Assembly: GCA_017442155.1 (NCBI GenBank)
Contig: JAFSAU010000051.1
Location: 51,598-115,597, forward strand
DNA from: Clostridia bacterium
Lineage (GTDB): Bacteria > Bacillota > Clostridia > UMGS1883 > UMGS1540
DNA: 64,000 nt
Reading direction: 5' to 3'
The position numbers and the translations under genes are program-made. Below, in pieces: positions 25,335 to 33,496 of this stretch. The notes under the pieces were generated by a model that worked only from the letters and a program-made list of their open reading frames with translations, had not been told where the DNA came from and ran no database searches. Positions within the stretch are counted from its first letter, which is position 1, and the number at the start of each line of letters is the position of its first letter.

Positions 25335-26117
25335 ATGAAAAACAAAGTAATTCTGATTTCGATTGACGGGATGCGGCCGGATGGGCTGGAAAAGTGCGGC
25401 CATCCGTTTGTGGAGGAGCTGAAAAAAATGGGGGCCTCTGCGCTGGATGCACAGACCGTTTTTCCATCGGTAACATTGCCCTGCCATATGTCTATGTTCC
25501 ATAGCGTTCCCCCCCAGCGGCACGGAACCACCACAAATATTTATATGCCGCAGGTGCGGCCGATAAAGGGGCTGTTTGAGCAGATACATGCTGCCGGCGG
25601 CAAGTGCGGGATGTTCTACGGTTGGGAACCGCTGCGGGATATTTCCCGGCCCGGGTCTTTGCGGGCGGCAGAATATCTCCATTCCTATGATAAGGAGAAT
25701 ACCGACGGGATTCTGACAGATAAAATGTTTGCCTGTGCGGAAAGCACGGACCTGGATTTTATCTTTTTGTACATGGTGGAAACGGATGAAAAGGGTGGAC
25801 ACGATAATGGCTGGATGACGGAGGCATATCTTGAGCGGTTATATGCGGCGATGGATAACGTGCAGCGTGTAATCGAAGAATTGGGCAGTCTGTACACGGT
25901 GATTGTCACCAGCGACCACGGCGGTCATGATCGCAGTCACGGAACGGATATGCCCGAAGATATGACAATTCCCATGTTCTTTGTGGGGAAGGAATTCACA
26001 CCCGGAAGCGTACTGAAGGGCGTGAGCATCCTGGACCTTGCCCCTACGATTGCGCGCATTCTGGATGTACCTCCGGCGGAGGAATGGGAAGGGAAACCCC
26101 TTGCTGGCATCCGGTAA
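25335..26117 (+). CDS. Alkaline-phosphatase-superfamily phosphodiesterase / nucleotide pyrophosphatase
   Basis: A 260-residue type I phosphodiesterase-like protein. Metal and nucleophile motifs are ILISIDGMRPD (Asp), TVFPSVTLPCHMSM (Thr nucleophile in the PS/TxP context), VETDEKGGHDNGW, and TSDHGGHDRSHG, ending with DLAPTIARILDVP. There is no signal peptide, so it is cytosolic. The substrate is unknown. AAAGGAGG precedes the ATG. Confidence 0.88.
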   Translation: MKNKVILISIDGMRPDGLEKCGHPFVEELKKMGASALDAQTVFPSVTLPCHMSMFHSVPPQRHGTTTNIYMPQVRPIKGLFEQIHAAGGKCGMFYGWEPLRDISRPGSLRAAEYLHSYDKENTDGILTDKMFACAESTDLDFIFLYMVETDEKGGHDNGWMTEAYLERLYAAMDNVQRVIEELGSLYTVIVTSDHGGHDRSHGTDMPEDMTIPMFFVGKEFTPGSVLKGVSILDLAPTIARILDVPPAEEWEGKPLAGIR

Positions 26118-26131
26118 AAGATTACTACAAA

Positions 26132-26175
26132 AAAGCGACAAATCTGTACCCTGTCTGGGAACGGTTTGTCGCTTT
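26132..26175. terminator. Bidirectional terminator between convergent genes
   Basis: 11-bp perfect stem AAAGCGACAAA/TTTGTCGCTTT (26132-26142 with 26165-26175) with a 22-base loop, between the phosphodiesterase and ABC transporter stops. Confidence 0.75.
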
Positions 26176-26188
26176 CTTCCATTGTTTT

Positions 26189-27910
26189 TTATGTGTATAA
26201 ACGGTGCAATCCGGCATAAAGTCCGTTCTTTTTTAGAAGCTCATCATGGGTCCCGCTTTCTTCAATGCCGTTTTCTGTCAGGACTAAAATCCGGTCTGCC
26301 CCCCGTACCGTGGTCAGCCGATGGGCGATTGTGAATGTGGTACGTCCCTTGGCTAGGCGGTCCAGAGACTGCTGTACCAGCCGTTCGCTTTCGTTATCCA
26401 GCGCGCTGGTAGCCTCATCTAAAATGAGAATGGGTGGATTTTTCAGGAAAAGCCGGGCAATGGCAATCCGCTGCTTTTGCCCTCCGGAAAGCTTAACGCC
26501 CCGTTCACCCACATAGGTGTCGTATCCGTTGGGGAGTGCCGAAATAAATTCGTGTGCACCCGCCGCCTTGGCGGCTTCCTCGACTGCACGCTTGTCCGCA
26601 TCCGGCCGTCCGTAAAGAATGTTTTCCCCCACTGTACCACTGAAAAGATATACATCCTGCTGTACCACGCCGATGTTTTGGCGAAGAGACTCCAGCGTTA
26701 CCTCCCGCACATCCCGTCCGTCAATTAAAATCCGGCCATTCACCGCCTCGTAAAAGCGGGGGATGAGATTACATAAGGTAGTTTTTCCACCACCGGAGGG
26801 GCCGACTAAAGCAATGTTTTCACCGGGCCGGACGGAGAGGTTAATGTGGGACAGCACGGGCTTTCCGTTCTCGGAGTACCGGAAGCTGACATTGTCAAAC
26901 TGCACGCTTCCCTGCACGTCGGAGAGGGGAACGGCATTTTCACGGTCGGCAATTTCCACAGGCTCGTTCATAATTTCCATAAAGCGTTCAATGCCCGTAG
27001 TCCCCCTTTGGAACTGCTCTGTAAATTCCACCAGCCGGCGCAGAGAAGCAATCAGCGTCTGAATATACAAGAGATAGGCCATAAAATCACCGGGGGTAAT
27101 TCTTCCGGCCAGCAGGAAAGAGGCTCCGATGATGATAACGGCAATATACATCACGCCGTCAAAAAAGCGGATGCCGCCGTGGAAAAGGGCCATATACTTA
27201 TAGGCATTCTTTTTTGCACCGAAGAACCGCTGATTTCCGTCCTCAAAGCGTTCGCGCTCAAAGTCCTCGTTGGCAAAGCTTTTTACAACCCGGATGCCGA
27301 GAAGATTATCCTCTATGGCGGCATTCAGCTCACCCACCTGCTCCCGCTGATATTTAAACGCCTGCTTCATCTTTTTCCGGAGCAGAATCCGGGAAAGAAG
27401 CATCATGGGAAGGAGCAGGAACAGAATCAGCGTCAGCGGAACGTTGACGCGCAGGAGGATGATAAAGGCCCCCACAATTTTAATGCCGGAAACAAAGAAC
27501 TCTTCGGGGCAGTGGTGTGAAAATTCCGTGATGTCAAAAAGGTCGTGCGTAATGCGCGACATAATTTGCCCTACCTTGGCATTATCGTAAAACCGGAAGG
27601 AGAGTTTTTGCAGATGGTCGAAAAGGTCACGGCGCATGTCGGTTTCAAGCTTTGCACCCATCACATGTCCGATATCACTCATATAATAATTGGCAAAGGT
27701 GTCTAAAAGTCTGAGAAGCACGTAAATACCGCCCATTTGCAGGATGAAGGATACCACCAGCGTCCCGGTTGTGGCGCGATCCGTGATTTCCCGGACCAGT
27801 ACCGGGAAAACCAATTCGCACACACTGGAAAACGCGGCACACAAAAGGTCTGCCACCATAATCCAGATATAAGGCTTATAGTATTTTAGAAAACCCCGAA
27901 AATTTTTCAT
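26189..27910 (-). CDS. ABC exporter, fused membrane and ATPase domains
   Basis: A 573-residue half-transporter of the MsbA/LmrA type, expected to work as a homodimer. Six membrane helices lie at about 15-300. The nucleotide-binding domain has Walker A GPSGGGKTT, a Q-loop (VVQQDVYLFSGTV), the LSGGQKQR signature, Walker B ILILDEATSALD and the H-loop (IAHRLTTV). The cargo is unknown. It starts only 3 bases after the Gfo/Idh stop with no strong ribosome site of its own, so it is likely translated by coupling at the end of a long operon. Confidence 0.94.
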   Translation of the reverse strand: MKNFRGFLKYYKPYIWIMVADLLCAAFSSVCELVFPVLVREITDRATTGTLVVSFILQMGGIYVLLRLLDTFANYYMSDIGHVMGAKLETDMRRDLFDHLQKLSFRFYDNAKVGQIMSRITHDLFDITEFSHHCPEEFFVSGIKIVGAFIILLRVNVPLTLILFLLLPMMLLSRILLRKKMKQAFKYQREQVGELNAAIEDNLLGIRVVKSFANEDFERERFEDGNQRFFGAKKNAYKYMALFHGGIRFFDGVMYIAVIIIGASFLLAGRITPGDFMAYLLYIQTLIASLRRLVEFTEQFQRGTTGIERFMEIMNEPVEIADRENAVPLSDVQGSVQFDNVSFRYSENGKPVLSHINLSVRPGENIALVGPSGGGKTTLCNLIPRFYEAVNGRILIDGRDVREVTLESLRQNIGVVQQDVYLFSGTVGENILYGRPDADKRAVEEAAKAAGAHEFISALPNGYDTYVGERGVKLSGGQKQRIAIARLFLKNPPILILDEATSALDNESERLVQQSLDRLAKGRTTFTIAHRLTTVRGADRILVLTENGIEESGTHDELLKKNGLYAGLHRLYT

Positions 27911-27913
27911 TTT

Positions 27914-28954
27914 TTATACCGCTACAAACCGCTTTTCCGCTTCGGAAATATAGGCGGCTTCTACTATTTTCTGTACGAAAATTGCATCCTCTGCAGGAAC
28001 GGGAGAGGGTGTGCCGTTTATGATAGCATCGCCGAAGCGTTCCACTTCTTTTGTGTACATATTGCCCGTGGGCACATCGATACAGGTTGCAGAATTTCCT
28101 GCTCTCGTCTGGGCCGCATCATAGCCCTTGGCCGCATCACTGCGAAGAATCTGCACCGTTCCCACTTCTTCCTGGGCCAGTGTGCCGTCTGCCCGGATAC
28201 TGCCGGCTGTGCCGTAGATTTCGATTTTGCCGGTCACCGCATCATCGGGAATATTGAAGTTGGATTCAATCACACAGAGTGCACCGTTGTTCATGCGCAA
28301 AAGCACAGAAGCACTGTCATCCACGCCGTAGGAGAAGGTCTGGGTATCGCAGAAGGCCGCCACCTCTATGCAGCGCAGACCCGTTACATACTGTACAAGG
28401 TCAATGCAATGAACGCCGAGGTCCACAAGCGCGCCGCCGCCGGATTTGGACTTGTCCTGCCGCCAGACGCCCGGTATATCCGGGTACCAGCAGGCAAACT
28501 GGGAGCGGATGGAGACAATGTCGCCAATGGCTCCTTCGGAAATCAGGCGGCGAATCTCCTCATGATAGGCATGGAAACGCATCATAAGGCCGATGCTGAG
28601 GCGAACGCCCTTGGCATCGCAAAGCTCCTTCAGTTCTTCGGCTTCCCGGCTGGTAAGTGCCATGGGCTTTTCCAGCAGGATATGTTTTCCGGCATTTGCC
28701 GCCGCAATAACCTGCTCCTTGTGGCAAAAAACGGGCGTCGCAATGTAAACCGCGTCCACCTCGTCAAGGGCAAGAAGGGAATCCATATCGGAAAAGGCGT
28801 GCGCCACGCCAAACTCCTCTGCCACTTCCTTTGCGAAGGTTTCGTTTGTATCCATTACGGCTACAAGCTCTGCATTCTCTGCACCCACAAGACCCGGAAT
28901 CGTTCTCCGTCTTGCGATACCGCCGCAACCAATAATTCCCCATCTGATTTTCAT
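27914..28954 (-). CDS. Gfo/Idh/MocA-family NAD(P)-dependent oxidoreductase
   Basis: A 346-residue sugar or cyclitol dehydrogenase-like enzyme. The N-terminal Rossmann fold reads RWGIIGCGGIARRRTIPGL, and the catalytic EKPMAL motif follows; ALVDLGVHCIDLVQYVTG is typical of the C-terminal domain. The substrate is not predictable. A co-located sugar-phosphate isomerase-like gene (31.6-32.4 kb) in the same run of genes suggests carbohydrate or inositol-type metabolism. AAAGGAAG precedes the ATG. Confidence 0.92.
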   Translation of the reverse strand: MKIRWGIIGCGGIARRRTIPGLVGAENAELVAVMDTNETFAKEVAEEFGVAHAFSDMDSLLALDEVDAVYIATPVFCHKEQVIAAANAGKHILLEKPMALTSREAEELKELCDAKGVRLSIGLMMRFHAYHEEIRRLISEGAIGDIVSIRSQFACWYPDIPGVWRQDKSKSGGGALVDLGVHCIDLVQYVTGLRCIEVAAFCDTQTFSYGVDDSASVLLRMNNGALCVIESNFNIPDDAVTGKIEIYGTAGSIRADGTLAQEEVGTVQILRSDAAKGYDAAQTRAGNSATCIDVPTGNMYTKEVERFGDAIINGTPSPVPAEDAIFVQKIVEAAYISEAEKRFVAV

Positions 28955-29002
28955 TGTAAATCTTCCTTTCTGTATGAAAAAATTTTATGTATTGAGGCTT
29001 TT

Positions 29003-29803
29003 TTATAAAAACCGTTTTTTAAAAGTACCGTCGTAAAGCTCGTACACAGCTTCAAATCCAATATCACGAAGCCATTGTTCCATTTCCGAAAAATAAAAAT
29101 CCAAAGTTTCCACACTGTGACTGTCGGAAGAAAGGATTACCTTGCCTCCGTTTTCCTTCAGGATATACAGAAGATTTTCGCCGAGATACGGCGTTTTCCG
29201 AAGTCCTCTTGCCATCGCGCCCGTATTTACTTCAAATATCACATCGTTTTCCGCCGCGAGCCGCATATATTTTTCTGCGGTTTTTAAATAGTCGGCACAG
29301 TTTAAGAAACGCATTTCATCTATTTCATCAAATTTTGTTATGAGGTCAAAATGACCTACGATGTCCGGCTTCCTTTTTGCAATATAGCTGACAAAAGCAC
29401 TGTAATACGTTTTGGCAAGACGGACTGCATCATAGTCAAAAGCCTCCAGGCATTTCTTAAAGTAATCATACGACGAATCAATGGGATAGTACGTTTCCCC
29501 GATATGGAAATAATGCGAGCTGCCTATAATATAGTCAAATTGTGCCCTGTCTAATGGGGAAAAGGCATCCTCTTCCACACCGCAATAGATTTGTATTTTT
29601 TCACCGTATTTTGCTTTGAGCCGGGAAATTTCTTTTATGTAGCCCGCGGTATCCTTCATGCAGTACCGCTCGTCGAACGGCGTATACCCATGCCCGGAAA
29701 AGCCTACGGACGAAAACCCGTTTTCGATGGCATAAAGAACAATTTCTTCCGGCGTGTTTTTGCCGTCGCAAAAGGTTGTGTGTGTATGATAATTTGCTAA
29801 CAT
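29003..29803 (-). CDS. PHP-domain histidinol-phosphatase-type phosphoesterase
   Basis: A 266-residue polymerase-and-histidinol-phosphatase (PHP) protein. Metal ligands are visible in NYHTHTTFCDGKNTPEE, FSGHG, GVEEDAF, GSSHYFH, VGHFDL and SSDSHS. HisJ/HisK-like, but no his genes are near, so histidinol phosphate is only one possible substrate. The start at ATG 29803 (MLANYHTH) follows CGGAGA; the frame extends 18 codons upstream without a ribosome site. About 60 bases separate it from the upstream Fic gene. Confidence 0.88.
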   Translation of the reverse strand: MLANYHTHTTFCDGKNTPEEIVLYAIENGFSSVGFSGHGYTPFDERYCMKDTAGYIKEISRLKAKYGEKIQIYCGVEEDAFSPLDRAQFDYIIGSSHYFHIGETYYPIDSSYDYFKKCLEAFDYDAVRLAKTYYSAFVSYIAKRKPDIVGHFDLITKFDEIDEMRFLNCADYLKTAEKYMRLAAENDVIFEVNTGAMARGLRKTPYLGENLLYILKENGGKVILSSDSHSVETLDFYFSEMEQWLRDIGFEAVYELYDGTFKKRFL

Positions 29804-29861
29804 TTTTGTTTGTCTCCGTTTTTCTATATTGCAGTTACCGGCCGTAACGTAAGTCAAAATA

Positions 29862-30923
29862 TCAGATTTTTACAATCCAGTGTCCGTTTTTGTCAGCACC
29901 GACTCTGTCGATAAGTCCTTTTTCTTTTAGTATCTTAATATTTCTTTCAATCGTTCTTGTTTCGACACCTGCATATTCTGCCATTTCTCCGATTGTGCTG
30001 TAAGGGCTGTTCTTCATGCATTTGACAATCTTGCTTTGTGTCTGATTTAGTTTTACACCGACATTTACACCGACGTTTTTGTCATTTACCCCGACATTTT
30101 CATCAAATAGTGCATGAATATGCAAATGTCTGTTTTTCAGTTCGTTTGTTTCTCCCAAGAGCAGGTTTCTTAAAAATTTTTCAAGATAAACCGTTGTTTC
30201 ATGAATGTTTTTTTTGAGATTCGTATAATTTGCTCTTACCAAAGCATTTCTGAAATACCAGGAGTTTTCAGCAAATATATCGTTTGTTGCATCATAACCT
30301 AATGAGCGTAGATATTTAATAAAGAAAACTGCCGTTGTTCTTGTGTTTCCCTCTCCGAAGATGTGTATCTGCCATAGTCTTGCTATAAATAATGCCAAAT
30401 GCGCAATTATTTCATCTTGAGAAAGTCCCTTGTAGCTGAACTTCTTCTCTTGTTCAAAGTCATATGCAAGCGTTTGTCGAAGCACGGCTGCATTGCCATA
30501 CAGGACAGTCTCTCCGTCAAGCACCCATTCCTTTTTTGTAATATTTACATCTCTGATTTTACCGGCATGATTATAAATTCCCCAAAACAGCTTTTTATGA
30601 ATTCCTATATATTCGCTTGGAGAAAAGGTGAAGGCTTTTTCGGAAAGGATTGATGCAATACGTACCGAAACCTTATCGGCCTCTTCCGTCCTATCAGCTT
30701 CCGTTATTTTTGCGGTTGTTTCATAGTAGCTATTTATTTGTTTTTCAGCATCTTCCATTGTGATATAGCCTTCAATATTCTCAATGGCGGTCTTCACAAG
30801 ATGTTCTGACGGCTTCAGCCCGTCAACCGCTTGAAGTCCTATAGCTGTACTCCATGCATAGCCTTTATCTCTTTTATTTGGTTCAGATTGTTTAATATAT
30901 TCTTTAAAAGGATCTTGATACAT
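29862..30923 (-). CDS. Fic-domain protein with C-terminal winged helix
   Basis: A 353-residue protein that would transfer AMP (or a similar group) from a nucleotide to a target hydroxyl. The active-site loop reads HIFGEGNTRTTAVF, close to HPFxxGNGRxxR, with Thr at the second glycine. An N-terminal helical region covers about 1-120. The C-terminal winged helix (about 285-350: NQTQSKIVKCMKNSPYSTIGEMAEYAGVETRTIERNIKILKEKGLIDRVG) is preceded by an NVGVN-type repeat (ENVGVNDKNVGVNVGV), a common linker in this Fic group. The auto-inhibitory [ST]xxxE[GN] motif is not obvious. The gene is more AT-rich than most. It overlaps no neighbour but follows yitT by 4 bases. Confidence 0.9.
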   Translation of the reverse strand: MYQDPFKEYIKQSEPNKRDKGYAWSTAIGLQAVDGLKPSEHLVKTAIENIEGYITMEDAEKQINSYYETTAKITEADRTEEADKVSVRIASILSEKAFTFSPSEYIGIHKKLFWGIYNHAGKIRDVNITKKEWVLDGETVLYGNAAVLRQTLAYDFEQEKKFSYKGLSQDEIIAHLALFIARLWQIHIFGEGNTRTTAVFFIKYLRSLGYDATNDIFAENSWYFRNALVRANYTNLKKNIHETTVYLEKFLRNLLLGETNELKNRHLHIHALFDENVGVNDKNVGVNVGVKLNQTQSKIVKCMKNSPYSTIGEMAEYAGVETRTIERNIKILKEKGLIDRVGADKNGHWIVKI

Positions 30924-30927
30924 AGAT

Positions 30928-31533
30928 TCACCTTCTTTGTTTACTCTTTCTAATGATTCCTATAACAAGGTCAATGCCAAATGTTTTAACAAGTAACCCG
31001 ATAAAGGAACTGAAAAGAAGGATGTAGCCCGACAGAAGCCCCCCGACAATCACAATCAAAAAATCAGTCAGCAAAAGTGCTTTCCCAATATTTATCTTCG
31101 AGTATTTTTTTACAATCAGTGCGATAATATCCGTTCCGCCGGAGCTTGAATCCACGTAAAACATGACGCCGCTGGCTACGGCAATCAGAGCCGCACCCAC
31201 GATGGCAGATGCAAAAATATTCGGCAGGAGAACAAGGTCGCTGTTCCATATTTTTTCGAATGCACCTACAAAAACTGTCGTTGTCGTGGAGCCGATAAAG
31301 GTTTTAATCGCCATATCCTTTCCCAAAACAAAGAATGCCGCTATCAATAACGAAAAGTTAATAATAACTAAAATCGTGCCCGGCGAAAACGGCACATACG
31401 CATTGAGAATAACAGAAATTCCGCTCGTTCCGCCAAGCAAAAGACTGTGCGGAAAAATAAAAATAACAGTTGCCAATGCATATAAAACACTTCCAAGAAC
31501 AATCAGCATATATGCAGATGTTTTTCCTTTCAT
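30928..31533 (-). CDS. YitT/DUF161-family membrane protein
   Basis: A 201-residue integral membrane protein with five to six helices. Family features are the N-terminal LGSVLYALATVIFIFPHSLLLGGTSGISVIL and the central VMFYVDSSSGGTDIIALIVKKYS. The usual YitT protein carries an extra soluble C-terminal domain (DUF2179); this one ends at SKQRR and lacks it, so it is the short form. The function of the family is unknown. ATG 31533 follows AAAGGAGA; the longer frame overlaps the preceding isomerase gene. Confidence 0.88.
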   Translation of the reverse strand: MKGKTSAYMLIVLGSVLYALATVIFIFPHSLLLGGTSGISVILNAYVPFSPGTILVIINFSLLIAAFFVLGKDMAIKTFIGSTTTTVFVGAFEKIWNSDLVLLPNIFASAIVGAALIAVASGVMFYVDSSSGGTDIIALIVKKYSKINIGKALLLTDFLIVIVGGLLSGYILLFSSFIGLLVKTFGIDLVIGIIRKSKQRR

Positions 31534-31577
31534 AACCTTCTCCTTTTTTGCAAGACCCACAGATGATTTTTTGCGCT

Positions 31578-32396
31578 TTATTCGCAAAGTCCGTTCAGAT
31601 ACCGGACCGTATTTTTCGTAAGTGTCAAAAAGTCGGGCAGAAGGCTTTCGGGTATATTGCCGTGGGAATATTCCACGTTCCAAACGCCTTTATAGCCGAT
31701 TTCTTTAAATGCCTGCATCATTTTCGGCCAATGGATATCCCCCGTCATCGGCAGCTGATGGGCGTCCTTTCCCGTATTGTCATGCAGATGCATACACTGT
31801 ATGCGGGAACCGAATTTGGGAATCCATTCTGCCGCTGTATACGGAAAGGAAACGTGTGCGTGACCGAAATCCCAGCAACAAACAGCGTGTTCGCTTTTGA
31901 ACGATTCAATCAAGCGCAATAAATCCTCCGGGGCAGACGTAAAGCGTTTCCTTGTGGGATGGTCTTCAAAAACCGTTTCAAAAGCCAGTTTAAAGCCTGC
32001 TTTTTCCGATTTTTCCACATAGGGAGCAAAATAATCATGATTATAGGAAAGTGCCGCTTCCTCTGAATATGTAAGAGTGTCAAAATCAAATTCATCGCCA
32101 TGTACGGCAATGTATTTTGCACCCATAAAAGCTGTTGCTTCCATACAGCGGTCAAGGCACAGCTTGTGTTTTTCCCCATATCTGCCGTATCGATTAAAAG
32201 GAGCATGGGTCTGATGCACAGAAAGACCGTTTGCTTCAAATATTCTGCAGGATTCTTTCATGACGGATTCCCAGTCATCCTGCTCAACCGGCGGCGTGTA
32301 ATCCAGATGTGTAAAGCCGGCCTTTGCCACCAGCTCTGCCGCTTTTGCCATCGGTATGCGTTTTGCGAAAAAACCTATGTTAATTCCGGCTTCCAT
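31578..32396 (-). CDS. Sugar phosphate isomerase/epimerase-like TIM-barrel protein
   Basis: A 272-residue xylose-isomerase-like/AP-endonuclease-2-fold protein. Features include INIGFFAKRIPMAKAAELVAKAGFTHLDY, the metal-site stretches VHGDEFDFD, FETVFED and CCWDFGHAH, and MHLHDNTGKDAHQLPMTGDIHW. The activity is unknown (isomerase, epimerase or dehydratase are all possible). The start at ATG 32396 has AAGGAG 11 bases upstream; a GTG four codons earlier abuts that site. It follows the ABM-domain gene by 16 bases. Confidence 0.86.
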   Translation of the reverse strand: MEAGINIGFFAKRIPMAKAAELVAKAGFTHLDYTPPVEQDDWESVMKESCRIFEANGLSVHQTHAPFNRYGRYGEKHKLCLDRCMEATAFMGAKYIAVHGDEFDFDTLTYSEEAALSYNHDYFAPYVEKSEKAGFKLAFETVFEDHPTRKRFTSAPEDLLRLIESFKSEHAVCCWDFGHAHVSFPYTAAEWIPKFGSRIQCMHLHDNTGKDAHQLPMTGDIHWPKMMQAFKEIGYKGVWNVEYSHGNIPESLLPDFLTLTKNTVRYLNGLCE

Positions 32397-32412
32397 ATGT
32401 ATGTGCACTCCT

Positions 32413-32703
32413 TTAGTCCGCTAATACAAACTCCCCGAGCGTTGTGGAAATAATATAATCCTCCTTAATGGCGCGGAGCCGTGCCATATGGGGCTGGTTT
32501 ATATGAATCTGCTGATGCTCCTTTGTTTCCCAGGCTTCTATAAGCAGAATTTCGTCCGGGTCCTTTTCCGAAAAATAGTAATCGTAGCGGATGCACCCGT
32601 TTTCTGCCCGTATGGCATCCACAAGTCCCTCTTCCTTTACTTTTTCAATAAAAGCCTCCCGCTTGCCGGGAAAGCTTTTGAAAATAACATAAATTGTATA
32701 CAT
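32413..32703 (-). CDS. Antibiotic biosynthesis monooxygenase (ABM)-domain protein
   Basis: A 96-residue dimeric alpha-beta barrel protein like YgiN quinol monooxygenase: TIYVIFKSFPGKREAFIEKV.. ENGCIRYDYYFSEKDPDEILLIEAWETKEHQQIHINQPH. The conserved Asn/Tyr and W-x5-H pattern of the family is present. In Clostridia such proteins are often of unknown role. First gene after the promoter at 32725-32753 and head of the run down to 26189. The ATG at 32703 is preferred, with GGAG 8 bases upstream. Confidence 0.85.
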   Translation of the reverse strand: MYTIYVIFKSFPGKREAFIEKVKEEGLVDAIRAENGCIRYDYYFSEKDPDEILLIEAWETKEHQQIHINQPHMARLRAIKEDYIISTTLGEFVLAD

Positions 32704-32724
32704 ACCTTCCACTCCTTCTTAAAA

Positions 32725-32753
32725 AGTATACCACAAGCATACAGATTTGTCAA
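32725..32753 (-). promoter_or_regulatory. Promoter of the ABM-to-ABC-exporter gene run
   Basis: Minus strand TTGACA (32753-32748), 17-base spacer, TATACT (32730-32725). It could drive the seven closely spaced minus-strand genes down to 26189. Confidence 0.9.
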
Positions 32754-32839
32754 CGTCTGCCGCGGTATCCGCTTGAAAACTCGGTTTTTTACAAAAAAAC
32801 CACCGCAAATTTATGAAAAACATCCAAAAGAATACTGCG

Positions 32840-33496
32840 TTATCTGTGCATTTTTTTCTTTACTTCCATCCAGAGGCTTCGGCGGAAGGTGCAAATACTG
32901 CCGAGAAAAACCGCCAGAGCGGTGGAAGATAGGCTAATCAGAGGCCAACGCATGGGAAGAATATGAAAAAGTCCCAGAACACCTGCGGTCACGGACAAGA
33001 GTGAAAGCCCTAAAACAGGGAGACACTGGGCAGAGAAGCGGCGGTAATCGGAAAAATAGAGGGCCGCCGCGGAAAGAAGAGCCGCAAGCAGTACCAGCGG
33101 AACCACCAAATCCCGCGCCCAGGTACCGGAGTCTGTAATGTATGCGATTCCCAGAAGCAGAAAGCACACGGCATAACTGCCGGAAACGATGCGCCGGATA
33201 AGACTTCGCTCCGCAGTTTCCAGCGACAGAAGAATTTCATAGAAAGCGTAGGAGCCAAGGAGTACATATACAGCCCAGGGCGTGCCGCCGACTGCGAGAT
33301 TTACAATGCCGGAGGCCATAATTCCCGCCCAAAGCACTAAAATGGCAATTTTGCGCCAGAAGAAAAACCAGTGGCCGCCTTTCCTGGCCTTTGGATAAAA
33401 GCCGGCGGTTTTATCAAAGCGGTCCTGCTTCAGACCGCAGATGGGACAGGAGGAAAACCCCGGTCCGATGTCCATGGTACAACCCTTGCATTTCAT
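32840..33496 (-). CDS. Zinc-ribbon membrane protein (DUF6320-like)
   Basis: A 218-residue protein. The N-terminal zinc ribbon has CKGCTMDIGPGFSSCPICG (two CxxC), followed by about five to six membrane helices and a short basic C-terminus. I recognise it only as the zinc-ribbon membrane protein that commonly accompanies condensation-like acyltransferases in Clostridia. Its ATG shares one base with the acyltransferase stop (TAATG), so the pair is translationally coupled. Possibly a membrane partner or flippase for the acyltransferase product; speculative. Confidence 0.7.
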   Translation of the reverse strand: MKCKGCTMDIGPGFSSCPICGLKQDRFDKTAGFYPKARKGGHWFFFWRKIAILVLWAGIMASGIVNLAVGGTPWAVYVLLGSYAFYEILLSLETAERSLIRRIVSGSYAVCFLLLGIAYITDSGTWARDLVVPLVLLAALLSAAALYFSDYRRFSAQCLPVLGLSLLSVTAGVLGLFHILPMRWPLISLSSTALAVFLGSICTFRRSLWMEVKKKMHR

